From Basidiobolus ranarum (lineage: Eukaryota; Basidiobolomycota; Basidiobolomycetes; Basidiobolales), in assembly GCA_040143965.1 (NCBI GenBank), contig JASJQH010006878.1, positions 1 to 64,000 of the forward strand: a DNA stretch of 64,000 nt, read 5' to 3'. Every line of letters starts with the position of its first letter. Position 1 is the first letter of the stretch. Under the pieces are notes generated by a model. That model worked only from the letters and a program-made list of their open reading frames with translations, ran no database searches and was not told the origin of the DNA. Made by a program: the position numbers and the translations under genes. Shown in pieces: positions 1 to 11,300 of this stretch.

Positions 1-569
1 AAGGGGGCACAGGTCCTAAAGCAAGCTCCTATTCCGACAAGAGCTCTACTACCCCAAATCAACATGGAAAGGATAGTAGTGGGAGTAGCACCTATCCCAG
101 TATGAATCCAGGTGATAAAGGCAGTTTAATAGGACATCAAAACTCAGCTGATGGTGAAACTAGTGATAAATACACTGCTCCTGCCCAAGGTAGTAGCCCC
201 AGTGACTATGAAAGTCCAAATAACCATGGCGATTCTAGTGCTACTCCTGATAGTGGGAACAAAGGCAGCAAGGACAATGATAGCTACAAAAGTCCGGCTC
301 CTGGTGGTGATACTGGAGGCTCTGCGAAATCAAGTAGCAACACTGGAGGCTACACTATGGGAAGCAAAACAGCATCTCCGCCTTCGTGTAATGATATTTG
401 TAACAGTCTGAGTCTTCTTGGAGTTAAGGTTGATACCAGCATATGCCTCAGCAAGAAAAATATAGGCCTCACAGCACCAGTATTGTCCGCTGATACAGGT
501 TGTGTAACTCTAATTGCCAATGCCAAGCTGTTAGGTATTGCTCATGTTGATGTGTCCCTATGTCACTAA
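1..569 (+). CDS. Ser/Gly/Pro-rich, Cys-tailed protein (3' part only)
   Basis: The frame is open from base 3, so the gene starts left of the window. The visible part is very rich in Ser, Gly, Thr, Pro, Asn and Asp, without repeats of fixed length, then ends in about 60 residues with five cysteines (C-x3-C, then three single Cys, the last just before the stop: SLCH). The tail alternates hydrophobic residues (LLG, VTLIANAKLLGIAHV), which loosely recalls the end of small secreted surface proteins such as hydrophobins. The paired Cys-Cys of true hydrophobins is missing, so I do not assign that family. An extracellular or wall-associated role is inferred only from composition. No signal peptide can be checked because the N-terminus is outside the window. 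Confidence 0.5.
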   Translation, partial: GGTGPKASSYSDKSSTTPNQHGKDSSGSSTYPSMNPGDKGSLIGHQNSADGETSDKYTAPAQGSSPSDYESPNNHGDSSATPDSGNKGSKDNDSYKSPAPGGDTGGSAKSSSNTGGYTMGSKTASPPSCNDICNSLSLLGVKVDTSICLSKKNIGLTAPVLSADTGCVTLIANAKLLGIAHVDVSLCH

Positions 570-1365
570 GTAGAAGAACTAGAAGTCGTTTTGCAGGTCA
601 AACGAATCCGTTGAGTATACTAACATTGTAGGTGGGAGGAATTCCAAGATATTTCAGAGAATAAAAGGCAGTTGTTCTAACATGACTAGGATACTTTGAA
701 GCATAGATATTATGGCTAATAGTTTAACTTCAAACGCTTTATAATTTAAAATGGAGTAATTACTGAAATTCTATATACTTGGAACAATGAGTGTATATGG
801 CAGTAGCATAAACTATATGTGTGAACTATTAAACCACACTTATTTTTGTATATTACTTAAATATATTTGATGTTGATTATTATTGATATTTTCTTTTCTA
901 TCGGGTCAAGTATAATGTCCAATTTTCGTTTTGTGCAGCATTAAACAGGAACTACACATCGAACATGAATTCTGAATACTTCCAAGTCATCACAGTCACC
1001 GACAAAATGATATAAGCTCTTGGTCAGCTCCAAACTAGACGGCAAATATTGCCTTCCCTACTCTGTGGTTGCAGCAGACAAATGTATTTTTTATACCTTG
1101 AAATTTGGCGGGGTTTGTATGTAGAGATTACTCAAGCAGATCTTTCGATCACAATTTTGATTGATATTGTCTATATTGTGTAACATCTTCACACGTTGGT
1201 TCCAATTTTATGTCAACAAACTTACCTTACATACAAACACCGGAAATCTTGGTTAGCTGTTTCGAACAGAGAATATGTTTTTAGCAACAATCTGTCTCTT
1301 GCGGCATTTTATCTTAGAGTTAGATCTACTTGTAAAATGCATCAACAAATACAATGTAAAATATT
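570..1365. other. Intergenic, no gene seen
   Basis: AT-rich spacer between the Ser/Gly-rich gene and the tRNA. Only short, unconvincing reading frames are present and no repeat was noticed. Confidence 0.5.
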
Positions 1366-1438
1366 CAACCCAACCGGGGGTCGAACCCGGGGCCTTCCGC
1401 TTAGGAGGCGGACGCTCTATCCACTGAGCTACAGGGCC
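1366..1438 (-). tRNA. tRNA-Arg, anticodon CCT (weak acceptor stem)
   Basis: Read on the minus strand the 73 nt fold as a tRNA: D-arm GCTCAGTGGATAGAGC, anticodon stem TCCGC/GCGGA around loop CTCCTAA (anticodon CCT), five-base variable loop, and T-arm CCGGG-TTCGACC-CCCGG. A and B box promoters match consensus and no intron is present. A TTTT tract lies a few bases after the 3' end and could end Pol III transcription. The acceptor stem is odd: 5' GGCCCTG against 3' TTGGGTT gives only three G-C pairs, three G-T wobbles and one T-T mismatch. This could be a real but weak tRNA, an edited one, or a young pseudogene. Confidence 0.75.
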
Positions 1439-1881
1439 TTACTGCTTTTGTTTCTAATAGAATAAAATGGTAGCCCAACATCTTATACACGTAGGCACTG
1501 GAAGCCTTTAACAATAGTTTTACATAACCTATTAGTAACTAAATATCTATCGATAATTTTACTCTATTGCTTAACCAATATTCCACCGAACTGAATTACA
1601 AGAATCAAAGTTAAACTCTAATTTAGATAAATCTTATCAACAAATCCAAAAATTGACTGGTCAGCATTCGTTCAACAACTTCGAGTGAGTATTCTGGGTG
1701 ATATGGTATTATTAGGATTAAATCATTGTTACACTCGATTTTGACTTTAGAGTTTAGCGAATGAGAATGGATGACCGCGCTTTAATAGTTTATTATATTG
1801 TAAGTTAGGATGATGTCTAATCATATCCCTCAGAGAATAGATCAACATGATATCGACAAAGAGCTGTAGCCAAGTAACATA
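1439..1881. other. Intergenic, no gene seen
   Basis: AT-rich spacer between the tRNA and the 3' end of the MFS gene. I see no gene or repeat in it. Confidence 0.4.
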
Positions 1882-3382
1882 TTAGACCCTTTTTGGAGTG
1901 TTCATCCGATGGAGCGTAAATAAACAACAAGCAGCAGCAAGTGTAATAAATCCCGAAAACAATATTGCAGGAATATAGGTCATTCTCCCCTCTCCAGCAG
2001 TACCCTTCAAGGCTGTAGTGATGGGAGTTCCCACCAAATTACCAACTATGGTGGTAGCAAATACTAATCCCAGTGCGTTACCCAGTTTTTGAACACCTAT
2101 TAAAATGCGAAGATGTGAGTATACTGATTGAAGTATAATTACCAAGGGTCAATACCTACCTGTAACCTGAGCAGTTACTACTGGCAATAAGCTAACAAAT
2201 CCACCACCAAAAAATCCATAAGCAAGTACAAAGACGCACATAAGGGCATAGCCATGTGAGAATGACCATAGAAGCAATATGGATATTCCAGCAAGAAAAG
2301 TACAACAAGTCATGGTGATCGTATTCCCATATTTGTCAGCAATAAAGCCAAACACAATTCGGCCGACAGCATTAGCGCCACTCATTAGCCCAACAAATAA
2401 TCCACCAGTACCTGAACCAAGGCCGATGTAGACACAATATTCTAGAGAGCGAATTCAATGTTAGTATATATCCAAGTAGTAACATTTCCCACCATGACAT
2501 ACCTGGGGTTAAGAAAAATGGAATCACATAAGCGAAATACTCAATGAATGTTGTAGCTAGTAATACAACAAATCGATTGTCTTTTAATAAAGAGAAATCC
2601 AGCTGGAATGGACGACGAGGTCTCTCGATACGTCCTCTGATTAAAAAGGTAGCAATCACGAGTAAAACAAAAGCATGGATAGCAATGATTCTCAAAGTCC
2701 AAGCAACGTTCACAACATCAATTAGTTTATGAGTGAGGGGACCAAGTACCAGGCCTCCAACGCCAGTGCCTGAGACGGCAATTCCAGAAGCCAACCCTCG
2801 TCTTTTACTGAACCATTCAGCAATGATGCCCACGGATGGAAAAAATACAAATGAGGCGCCTATCCCATACAAGACTCCTTGGGTAAGGAAAAGGTGCCAT
2901 AACTATTTTCACAAATTATTAATTGAATGCAGACTCCAGGAAATGGTCTTTAGTGATCTTTTTACCTCTGTAGCAAATGAAGCTAGTAGTATTCCTAGTG
3001 GAAGTAAAATCGAGCCCAATCCCACTAGCTTTCTATATCCGAAACGATCGATGAGAGGACCATTTATCGGGCCCAAAACTACGATTAAAGCAGTTCCAAC
3101 AGTGCCTACCAAAGCCAAAGCGGAAATGGACACTCTTTCATGGAAAACCTCCCGGTAGTAGTAATCTTCGTAGATACCCCAAGTGAAATTGTATCCGAAT
3201 ATCACCCATTGGCATAGGAAAGAACCAGCTACTACAAGCCACCTACATTCGGATTGTTTAGTAAAAGAAAAGGTTAAATCAAATTAGGCCATTTGAGTTT
3301 ACCCAGGGCCACCGTCTGGCGGTGCATCTAATGGATCCAATTCAATTTTTGTATCTTTTTCGTGGTTTAGAATATCCGACAT
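1882..3382 (-). CDS. MFS transporter, monocarboxylate porter (MCT/SLC16-like)
   Basis: Plasma-membrane or organelle transporter of the major facilitator superfamily. The short first exon (start at 3382) ends in PPDGGPG, the signature that precedes transmembrane segment 1 in the monocarboxylate porter family. Later exons give alternating hydrophobic segments, including INGPLIDRFGYRKLVGLGSI (the TM2-3 loop DRFGYR), AEWFSKRRGLASGIAVSGTG (TM4-5 loop, typical of this family), and VGRIVFGFIADKYG in the second half. There are about five exons. The C-terminus is short (HRMNTPKRV), with no long cytosolic tail. The substrate cannot be told from sequence; fungal relatives (Mch proteins) include riboflavin and still-unassigned carriers. 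Confidence 0.88.
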
Positions 3383-4758
3383 CCTTAAAGTGAAGATCTA
3401 ATGAAATCGGTACGAATTCGAAGCGTATATATTCAAGTTCGGATGTACTAATCAACCGAACGGCAACCGAAAAGATCCTCATATTTACCAGAGTTCAAGC
3501 ATACACTGATCATACACCACAAAATCTCTGGGATAAGGTGGTACTCAATAAATCAATTGATTCTAAATGAAAGAGAGTGAAATAACAGGTTATGATATGC
3601 AGAAGATTTTCCAACATTAGTAATGACTCTGACTAGTCATTTGATTGGTTCAAACGAATGATGAAAACGTCGATTCCCTTTGTGGTGAATATTTTACTTG
3701 GGTTTACGTTCTGCATAGCTCTAAACTAACTTCAGTATGTATAGCAAGGTGTCTGGTTACGACATTTGACATTTCCTTGATCAAACAAGTGACATTGTAC
3801 AGATCCCGTGAAGCATTGGGTGCTTTCCAATTTTTCATTAATCATAGAAGAACCCTCAGTGTTCGCAAATCCTTTGGTAAAGAAAAATTAATCTCCTCCT
3901 GAACTTAGATTTCTAAAATTTGAGTTCACTAACCATGGAGGATCTGATAATATTCAATTATAGTAAACGCTCTATAAACAGAATGGAAACTGGCAGCTAT
4001 AGAAAAACTGCACAGGTTTGAACATAAAGATGCTTGCATTAAGGCATGCCAACTTGAAGATTTTGTGCCATACAGATTAGATTATTCTAGGTTGCAGAAG
4101 AGCTTAAAATGTAACCTATCCAGTCCCTATCTAAGTTAACAGTAACCAAACAAAAAATATAAAGAGTAGTTTTAATTGTCAATCTTGTCACAATGACTGA
4201 ACTTTCAGTAAATATGGTCATTAAGAAACCATATGGCAGTAGTAGAATTTGTCAACAATAGGGTGCTAAATTTTCCAATTTATCCAAGGATATAATTAAT
4301 ACATATATTGATATGTAGAAAGAATCATTCTCCAAGGCTATATTATTAGTCATATAACACTGGGTTGGCATATATACTTTGAAAATAGGAAACTTAATCA
4401 ATTTAGCAAAATCGAACTTGAAAGCCATGAAAATTAACTCCAGGATGGCTCATTGCACTCTCACAAATATTTAGAGCACAACTCTTTGTATCTTTAGCAT
4501 TTTGTACAAAATGATATATACTTTAATTCAGTTCAATCGATAAATACATGACTCTTAATAATCACTCCACCAACTTCACAATATCTCCGTTGAAAGTAAT
4601 TTGTGACGAAATGTTGGTCTGGCCAGGATTTGAACCCATTTGATTATTATGGATTTGCGAATCGTTACAAAAAGGAAATAGACAACACTCAATATTTTTT
4701 GTATGGCCAAATAATGGTTGTTGGGAATGTAAAGGCCATAGGTGTAGAAAAACGGTTA
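3383..4758. other. Long intergenic stretch
   Basis: About 1.4 kb without a convincing gene. It holds a few isolated open frames (for example 3645-3902 on the plus strand) whose composition looks non-coding. On the minus strand near 4627-4637 a sequence matches a Pol III B box (GGTTCAAATCC), but no A box or tRNA fold accompanies it. Confidence 0.4.
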
Positions 4759-4886
4759 GTTTACCACTCATATGCCATGTATGTTATGTAGTTTACCACT
4801 CATATGCCATGTATGTTATGTAGTTTACCACTCATATGTCATGTATGTTATGTAGTTTACCACTCATATGTCATGTATGTTATGTA
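4759..4886. repeat. 32-bp minisatellite, four copies
   Basis: Four head-to-tail copies of a 32-bp unit that begins GTTTACCACTCATATG, at 4759, 4791, 4823 and 4855. Copies 1 and 2 carry GCCAT, whereas copies 3 and 4 carry GTCAT at the same place; otherwise they are identical. Such identity implies recent expansion, first by duplication of single units and then probably of pairs. The array ends 31 bp beyond the stop codon of the small His-rich gene and so probably lies in its 3' untranslated region. Confidence 0.95.
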
Positions 4887-4917
4887 GTTCAATTTTGAAA
4901 GCTTGAGACGATCCATA

Positions 4918-5287
4918 TCAACAGTCACCACCTCCACCTCCAAAATCACCGCAATCGAAAGACATGTCGTAGTGACCATGATGATGACCATGACCATAGC
5001 CATGACAATGATCATGGTTAGGGTATAGCGGTCCTCTAGATATGTCTCCAGCCCCATTACTCAGATCAAGAGGAATCCTTGAATCGGTTTTATCTTCGGA
5101 GGTGCTGCACTGCCGATTTTGAGTAGAATCAGATCCTATTGATAAAGTAGTAAAAGCTTAGAACCAATTTCAATGGAGATGTGAATGGGTTGTGGAGACC
5201 TCTTATTTGAGAGCAAACCTTCCAGATTATGACTCCTATAATAACCGCAAGGGCACAAAAAATTGCCACTAAACCAGCGGTTTGCAT
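4918..5287 (-). CDS. Small single-pass membrane protein with His/Gly-rich tail
   Basis: Two-exon gene. Exon 1 starts at 5287 and encodes MQTAGLVAIFCALAVIIG followed by VIIWKVC, a single hydrophobic segment at the extreme N-terminus. Exon 2 continues in frame through a polar stretch (GSDSTQNRQCSTSEDKTDSR) to a tail rich in His and Gly (NHDHCHGYGHGHHHGHYD), ending CGDFGGGGGDC. The product is about 90 residues. The His cluster could bind Zn, Ni or Cu, but that is inference from composition. The donor I used (AG|GTCTCC) is weak, so the junction is provisional. No family was recognised. Confidence 0.55.
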
Positions 5288-5815
5288 TGTGTAATTATGT
5301 GAATCTAGAGAGAAAATATTCCCTATTTATATGCTAACAAACGTCGAATAGTCATATCTGTACAACACGAGTCAGCTGGTATTCCGACCAAAACGTCGAC
5401 CTTAGTTGATAAAATAATACCTGATCTAGTAATACAGTTGAACACCATAGTTGCACATTCACTCTTGGCAACTGTTTACCTCTAAAAGCTTAAGAATATT
5501 TCAGGTATGTATTTACATGTGGTTCAGGATAATTCAAGGTAAATGGCTAAATATACTGCTGACTAGATATGGATAAGTCCAAACCATGTGCTTTTAACTC
5601 CAGTTCAAATTATATACAACATTTCTCTTAACTCCAGTCCAAATTAATAAACACTTCGGCGAAACAGTCGATTCAACTAGCTATATCTTGCCACTCCACT
5701 ATATTACATGCAAATTTTAACCAACCTGGCGGGAATAACAACCAATACATTAAGGTTATTCCCAGTCCAAAGTTGTAACGATATGCTTATACAAGAAGGT
5801 CAGCATTTTATTCGC
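5288..5815. other. Intergenic, no gene seen
   Basis: AT-rich spacer between two minus-strand genes; it probably holds the promoter of the His-rich gene and the 3' end of the next. It contains a diverged direct repeat around TTAACTCCAGTTCAAAT/TTAACTCCAGTCCAAAT near 5600-5645. Confidence 0.4.
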
Positions 5816-6889
5816 TTATTTGGCTACGTCGTTCAAAAAGTCAGCAAGTGGTTGGGAAGTGGGTCTGACAGGACGTCTCTTAAACAAACCATCGGTTACA
5901 ACCTCGGAGGTAAGGCTCATAAGCCTAGACAAAGGTGAATATTTTAACAATAGAATGGAATGTGTACTCCTCTTACCATTTCTTTTGTTCATCGTTGAGC
6001 TGCGGTGTATCGCTCTCATTGATCAGTGATTTAATTTTATCGAACTGAGTCTCGATTTTCGATTTAAATTTTAGAAAGCCTCCACCAGCTTGATTAAGGC
6101 TTTGCTATCCAGTAGGTTAATATTGAGGGAGTAAAAGCTGAACAATTGGTGATACTTACATATAGGAGTGCCAATTGATGGGCAATGTACTTGTGATTAC
6201 TTATCCCGATATCCTTCTGTAGTTGTAAAGCAGTGGAAACCACTTGATTCATCAAAGACATGTGTGAAAAATGGTCTATATGGTATGATGAGCAAATAGG
6301 TCCATCAAAATGTAAGTATCTATTCGAATACCTTGGACATTATAAGACACTTCCTCTGTTGTAACATCGATACCTAAACGACTGCTAGCCCGTGGAAATA
6401 CTGTGGCTAAACCGGTGAATTTCACATATTCCTAATTCATAGAATCAATAAAACCTCTTATGTGTTTCTTCGCTAGTATTAAACTTTGTTACTTGTGCTG
6501 TTTTGTATTTTTCACTTTGCTTTGAAATGAGTTCTTCGAGTTCCAGAACAATAGCATCTATTTTGTCGCTAAGATTTAATCCACTCTGAGGAAAAAAATG
6601 AGTGGAATGTTGAAAGGTTACTTGATATAAGGAAAGAATAACCTTACATGTTCTTCTTTTTGAACTAATAGGTCAATTCCATGAAGTAGAGCTAAAATTT
6701 GCTGGCCTAAACGACGTCGTTTAGAACTCTGACTTATTGTCAGTGGTTCATCCAGGTATAATTCCACTACAAAAGTTTAATGCTGAATATGGTGAATATA
6801 TTGGTGTAATAAACCCTTAAGGTACCTCGTGGTACTTCCTCCAAAGGGTGTATACGAGCTAAGGGGAGACTACGAGAGAGTTGACTCAT
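5816..6889 (-). CDS. Uncharacterised helical protein
   Basis: I do not recognise the family. The start at 6889 gives MSQLSRSLPLARIHPLEEVP, followed by about six short exons. Visible parts are a helical, Lys/Arg-containing block (SSKRRRLGQQILALLHGIDL), a heptad-like segment (LSDKIDAIVLELEELISKQS), a segment YVKFTGLATVFPRASSRLGI, another helix (MSLMNQVVSTALQLQKDIGI), a charged region (KFKSKIETQFDKIKSLINES) and the C-terminus RPTSQPLADFLNDVAK. The helical, charged make-up would suit a subunit of a structural complex, for example at the kinetochore, but this is only a guess. Exon ends are approximate; the downstream stop codon at 5816-5818 is secure. Confidence 0.6.
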
Positions 6890-7307
6890 TTTTCCACTAA
6901 GTTAGAGGGAAACAAAATTAAAGTGAAAGAGTAGAATGCAGTTGAGTGGCACAAAGGCTTATCCATCAACCCAATTCAAAGTTAGTAAAAGAATTGGTTA
7001 AGTTTAAGTAGGTATTGCCTCCTACATGCGTTAAATCAATTTAGATTCTCAAAAGAACCGTCTCATTCATGATTATTATTCACAATTAGTGCAGATTTTA
7101 CCATTGTTCCATAGTTTGGCACATTCTTCATCCTTAATACATGTTAAATGCTCGGTATTGACAAGACGTGAATGGAAACCTTATTGCGTGGCAAGAAGCC
7201 CTTATAATACCTAATCATGGCAAGATTCCAGAAGCAGACAGCAAAATGGTTTATTCAAGTAAAAAGTATAAATGGCTCTAAATAAATCTATGAATAAATA
7301 CACACAG
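6890..7307. other. Intergenic, no gene seen
   Basis: AT-rich spacer between two minus-strand genes. It should contain the promoter of the 5816-6889 gene. No repeat or RNA gene seen. Confidence 0.4.
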
Positions 7308-7817
7308 CTAAATGGGGATCCGTTTATCCCAAGGATAGAGATTGGTTAATTCTTGATGAAAAGAAGATTTCACCTCATCAGAAGTCACCTTGTACTCCTC
7401 AATATAAGCGTCAAAAAGGTTCTCCAGGATATCCGTATCTTTGTCAACCATCAGAGCTGATTCATCGAATCCTGAGGAACTCTCAAGAAGGGCAAGCTTG
7501 GCTCTATTCCATTGGTGGCGTAATGTTCGATTCCTGAGAAATAGTTGCTTCAGGCGACGCATGGTATTTGCAAAGATTATACTCGTGTTCACTTGACCCT
7601 CTTCCGCACTGCTTTTAATCTTTTGAAGCTCGACATTGCCCTCCTGGAAGAAGCGATAATTCTTTAGTGTGATTATCTTATATTCCCTCAATGTAGTTCG
7701 GTTTTGGCCCACCGATTGGCCATAAGTGACTTCTAAAGTCAACAGAAGCAAAGAAAAAGCAACCCAAAGCTTTAAGCAAATCATGAAAATGATAAATTGA
7801 ATAGAAGCCAGGGCCAT
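7308..7817 (-). CDS. Small secreted protein, unknown
   Basis: Single-exon gene for 169 residues. The N-terminus (MALASIQFIIFMICLKLWVA, then FSLLLLTLEVTYGQ) is a long hydrophobic signal peptide or signal anchor; an internal Met at residue 12 would give a more usual signal length. The remainder is polar and helical, lacks cysteine after residue 14, and has two potential N-glycosylation sites (NRT, NTS) near the start of the mature part and another NRT later. No family was recognised. The lack of introns and lack of disulfides are unusual for secreted fungal proteins here. A secreted or lumenal location is inferred from the signal sequence. Confidence 0.6.
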   Translation of the reverse strand: MALASIQFIIFMICLKLWVAFSLLLLTLEVTYGQSVGQNRTTLREYKIITLKNYRFFQEGNVELQKIKSSAEEGQVNTSIIFANTMRRLKQLFLRNRTLRHQWNRAKLALLESSSGFDESALMVDKDTDILENLFDAYIEEYKVTSDEVKSSFHQELTNLYPWDKRIPI

Positions 7818-8367
7818 TTACAGAAATTTAACCAGTCTTGAGTTTCAAATTTGAAGTGGATGAAGCTCGGATGATTTGAACTTCGCAACCATGTAATGGA
7901 AGTTGGATCAAGTTGTATGGCATTGATAATCTCGAATTGTAGATATTAGATATAGTGGTTCTTCACATAAAATATATAGTCTAAGCCACCGCCATACGCA
8001 GTCTCAGCCACAGCGACTACAGCACCTAGATATATGCTCGTCCATAAAGCTTTGAATCGAAATTTGTAGATCATCGAGGTTCACTGTAGATGCAACTAGA
8101 TATAGACAATGTGTCAAGTTTTCAAACGTGTCAGGCAAAAGGAAACTTATCAGAGTTACAATGTTGATCAATTTAATTGGATGAATGAGTGCAATTATGA
8201 TAAATCAAATATCGAGGATTCTCTAATGACGCCAATATTTGTGGCCTATACTGATAGAATTCATATTAACAAGTTAGAGAGTCACGCAAACATACTAACA
8301 GATGAAGTACAAGCAGTTTAAAAATTCTATTGAAGAAGAAATTGAAGTGTAAAAGCTCCGAGTGAAA
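7818..8367. other. Intergenic region with a short frame
   Basis: Spacer between the secreted-protein gene and the end of POL3. It holds an imperfect triplet-like run (TCTCAGCCACAGCGACTACAG near 8003-8023) and the possible broken small gene listed at 8109-8352. Confidence 0.35.
8109..8352 (+). pseudogene. Possible small gene with a 1-base frameshift
   Basis: A 70-codon frame ends ...HANILTDEVQAV then TAA. If one T is skipped just after GTT, the next frame continues plausibly as KNSIEEEIEV and then stops. The joined product would be a short, acidic, helical protein. This may be a damaged gene, a sequencing error in a T/A run, or chance. No family was recognised, and the N-terminal half does not look strongly coding. 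Confidence 0.2.
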
Positions 8368-11300
8368 CTACCAACTATAGTCAAATCTCGATAAGGTTTC
8401 CGTGGTATCCTCAACATCTTTTTGTGCCTTTTTTCTCATGTAAAAGATCGGACAATCTTTACTTGTGCAAAGAACTTCTTGATGCAAACTTCCCTGGCAT
8501 CTTTGGCATTGAGTCCAAAGGCGGGAGAACCTCACCTCCATCTCGTTAATTGCATCCAGTTGTTTGTGATATAACTCGGTTTCTCGCGATTTGCAATGTA
8601 CACAAACTGCATGTTCATTTTTCTTTAAAGGTGATTTACAACCAAGACAAAGAGCCGTTTTAACTGTAAATTTCATGAGACCACCGGTAGTAGGAGTTGA
8701 AAGTTGAATAGTGCGCGTATGGTCGCCATTGAGCAAACTTTCTGCTTTCTCCCCTAGGATAGGTTCGAAAATACGTAGAAGCGGCTTTGATAATTGATTG
8801 TCAAGGTAATATCTAGTATCGATAGGTACATTATGCTCCAGAACGTATAGTGGATCTTCAGATTTTTCGTAAGCGGCAGCACCCTTAGACCCCTTGATAA
8901 TTACATATGCGACACGATCACCTAACGTTGGTGCTGATCCAGCATCACGCTTTCTCATTCTCTCTGCTAGTTCTACGTGAGCCTGCTTGCCTGCATAGTC
9001 TGTTTTACTCAAAGCCTTGGTGATCACTAATTGTGACATATCGATCTTATTTTGCAAAAGATCTGAAATGATTTGTTTAGTATAATCCAAAGCTGCTTGA
9101 ACATCTCGATCGATGAGAATTTTACGGAGACATGTTGTAATTACACCCGAGACCAACCGGCAATTATCTCTTCGCACAGTCTTTAAAAATTAAGATTTGA
9201 TTTTAGAATTACCAACCTCTGGTTGAACTCAAAGACTTCATTTACCTCAATACCCTTGGTGTCCATTTTATCCCACTGCTTGGGGTTAGTCCAATATAAT
9301 CCAGCATATCTCTTCTTACTAATGAGCAAGTACGGGAAATATGCCTTCTCAAATTCCAAATTGATAGGTTTAATGAACTGGGCGGTGACTACACCGGCAG
9401 CCTCGTTACCTATTTAACGCGTGAGCTTGATAGAGCTATGTGATACGATGAGATATAATCAAACGAAACGTACCTAGCTTCATGGCTTCTTCGAGATTGT
9501 CTGTTCCAAACTTGATCATTACGGAATCCGTATCACCATAAATGACTTTAGCATCATGTGTATATCCGTTAGCAATGGTGAAATGCTCTTCAACAGCCTA
9601 GTCAGAATGGACGTTATTATTAGAATGGGTAGACTTTACCTATAGTAAACCACGTTAATCAAAGCATTAAGCCATACCTGTTTAGTCTTCTCAATCATCG
9701 TTCTACCGTAAGCAGTAACACTGGATGAGATCTGTAAGCAGGGAAGTTTCCCTACTGTGGCACCAGTGAATCCATAGACTGAATTAGCACTGATCTTTTG
9801 AATAACGTACCGTTAGAATCAATTCTATTGAAGAAATTTCAGTTGTAATGAGCCAACCTTTAACGCTAATTGACGACCATCCAACACAGCTTTTTTGAAC
9901 GGATCAGTTTCTTTTTTTAAATCCGCCTTGGCTCTTTTTCTAGCTGATAGGAGATCCTCCAAAATAGTGGGGAGCAACCCCTTTCTTCTGTCGATCTTAA
10001 CGAATGCATCTAACGAAACGATGGTTAACTATCAACCGATACTTCAACTAATTTCTTTTCCACTTACCATTGTTTGGGGTAACTGAGTAATCCACATCTT
10101 TTTGGAGGTTGAATTTGGCGATGGTAGAGGGATTAAGTAGAGTTGTATAACAAAGATTGTGGGCCATCATAATAGACGGATATAGCGAGTTGAAATCGAG
10201 TGTAGCAATGGGAACATGATAGTACCCTTTCACGGGCTCAATAACAGTGGCACCCTCATAAGCTTCTTCGGAGCCTACATGAATGAATCTTAGTCAGACT
10301 ACTCTAGCTAAGCATGATTTTACTGAGACACCTACCTTCAGCTTTCATGGCTGGGACGACCAAATCCTGTTCGATAGCTTTTCTATATAACTGGGAAACG
10401 ACCTTAATTTGCTGTCCTCTGGATAATAGATAATTAAAGGGAACGCCAGTCACACGAGCCATTTCAATATAATTGATCAGGCACATGAGTTTGTCCATTA
10501 GCCGTTGTGGTAGATAGGCATCCTAGAAGTGACAAGTATACAATGAACATTCGTTTCTACACTTGGTGCCTAATGAGATTACAACGCATACCTTTAGACA
10601 GTACACAGCCAATCTTCTTCGTGTCTCATCATTCCCGTTCTGCAATTCAGTAATAATTGAATGATGAACATCTTCTTTTTGTTCTCCCAAGAATTGAGCA
10701 CAAACAGAATTAAGAGTATATGATCTGAGTTTGTAGTCACGTTGCATAACTTGCAACAGATCCAACTGAATCCGTCCTTCAATATTAACCGTCTTATTGT
10801 CACGAGTACCGTACGCACGGGAAGAGAATCGTGTATCTTTGGCCTGACTTTGAATGTCTAGATAGTAAGCGAGAGATTAGATCAATGATTACTGGGTATA
10901 TATATATATTTCGTATCGGTGATAAACTTACATTTTATACGTCCCAGATACGCGAAGTTGTCGACTTTGAGGTGGGAGGCTCGATCCAATAGATACGGCA
11001 AATCGAAGTTTGTAGTATTATATCCGATGATTACATCTGGATCGACCTGTTTAGATTGCGCTTTAGTAGGGAATTACATAGAAAACATTTATACGATCAA
11101 TAGATGCTATCCCATACTTCGACTAGAAAGTCCCTCCATTTCGACAACATCTCCCCTTCATCCTGATATGAGAAGATCTCCGTCCCCACAATAGAGGCGC
11201 ATGTGTTTAACGTAAAAACGTTCTTGATAAATGGTTTGGACTGTCCTTTAAGAACAGGGATAATGTTAATATATCACGAGACACTCACACAAGATAGATA

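Noticed and set aside
1-569. Class I hydrophobin
   Set aside because: The two Cys-Cys pairs required by the family are absent; only the hydrophobic C-terminal pattern is similar.
4601-4700. tRNA-like B box (GGTTCAAATCC) on the minus strand
   Set aside because: No A box, no anticodon arm and a T-stem with mismatches; no tRNA or SINE structure could be built.
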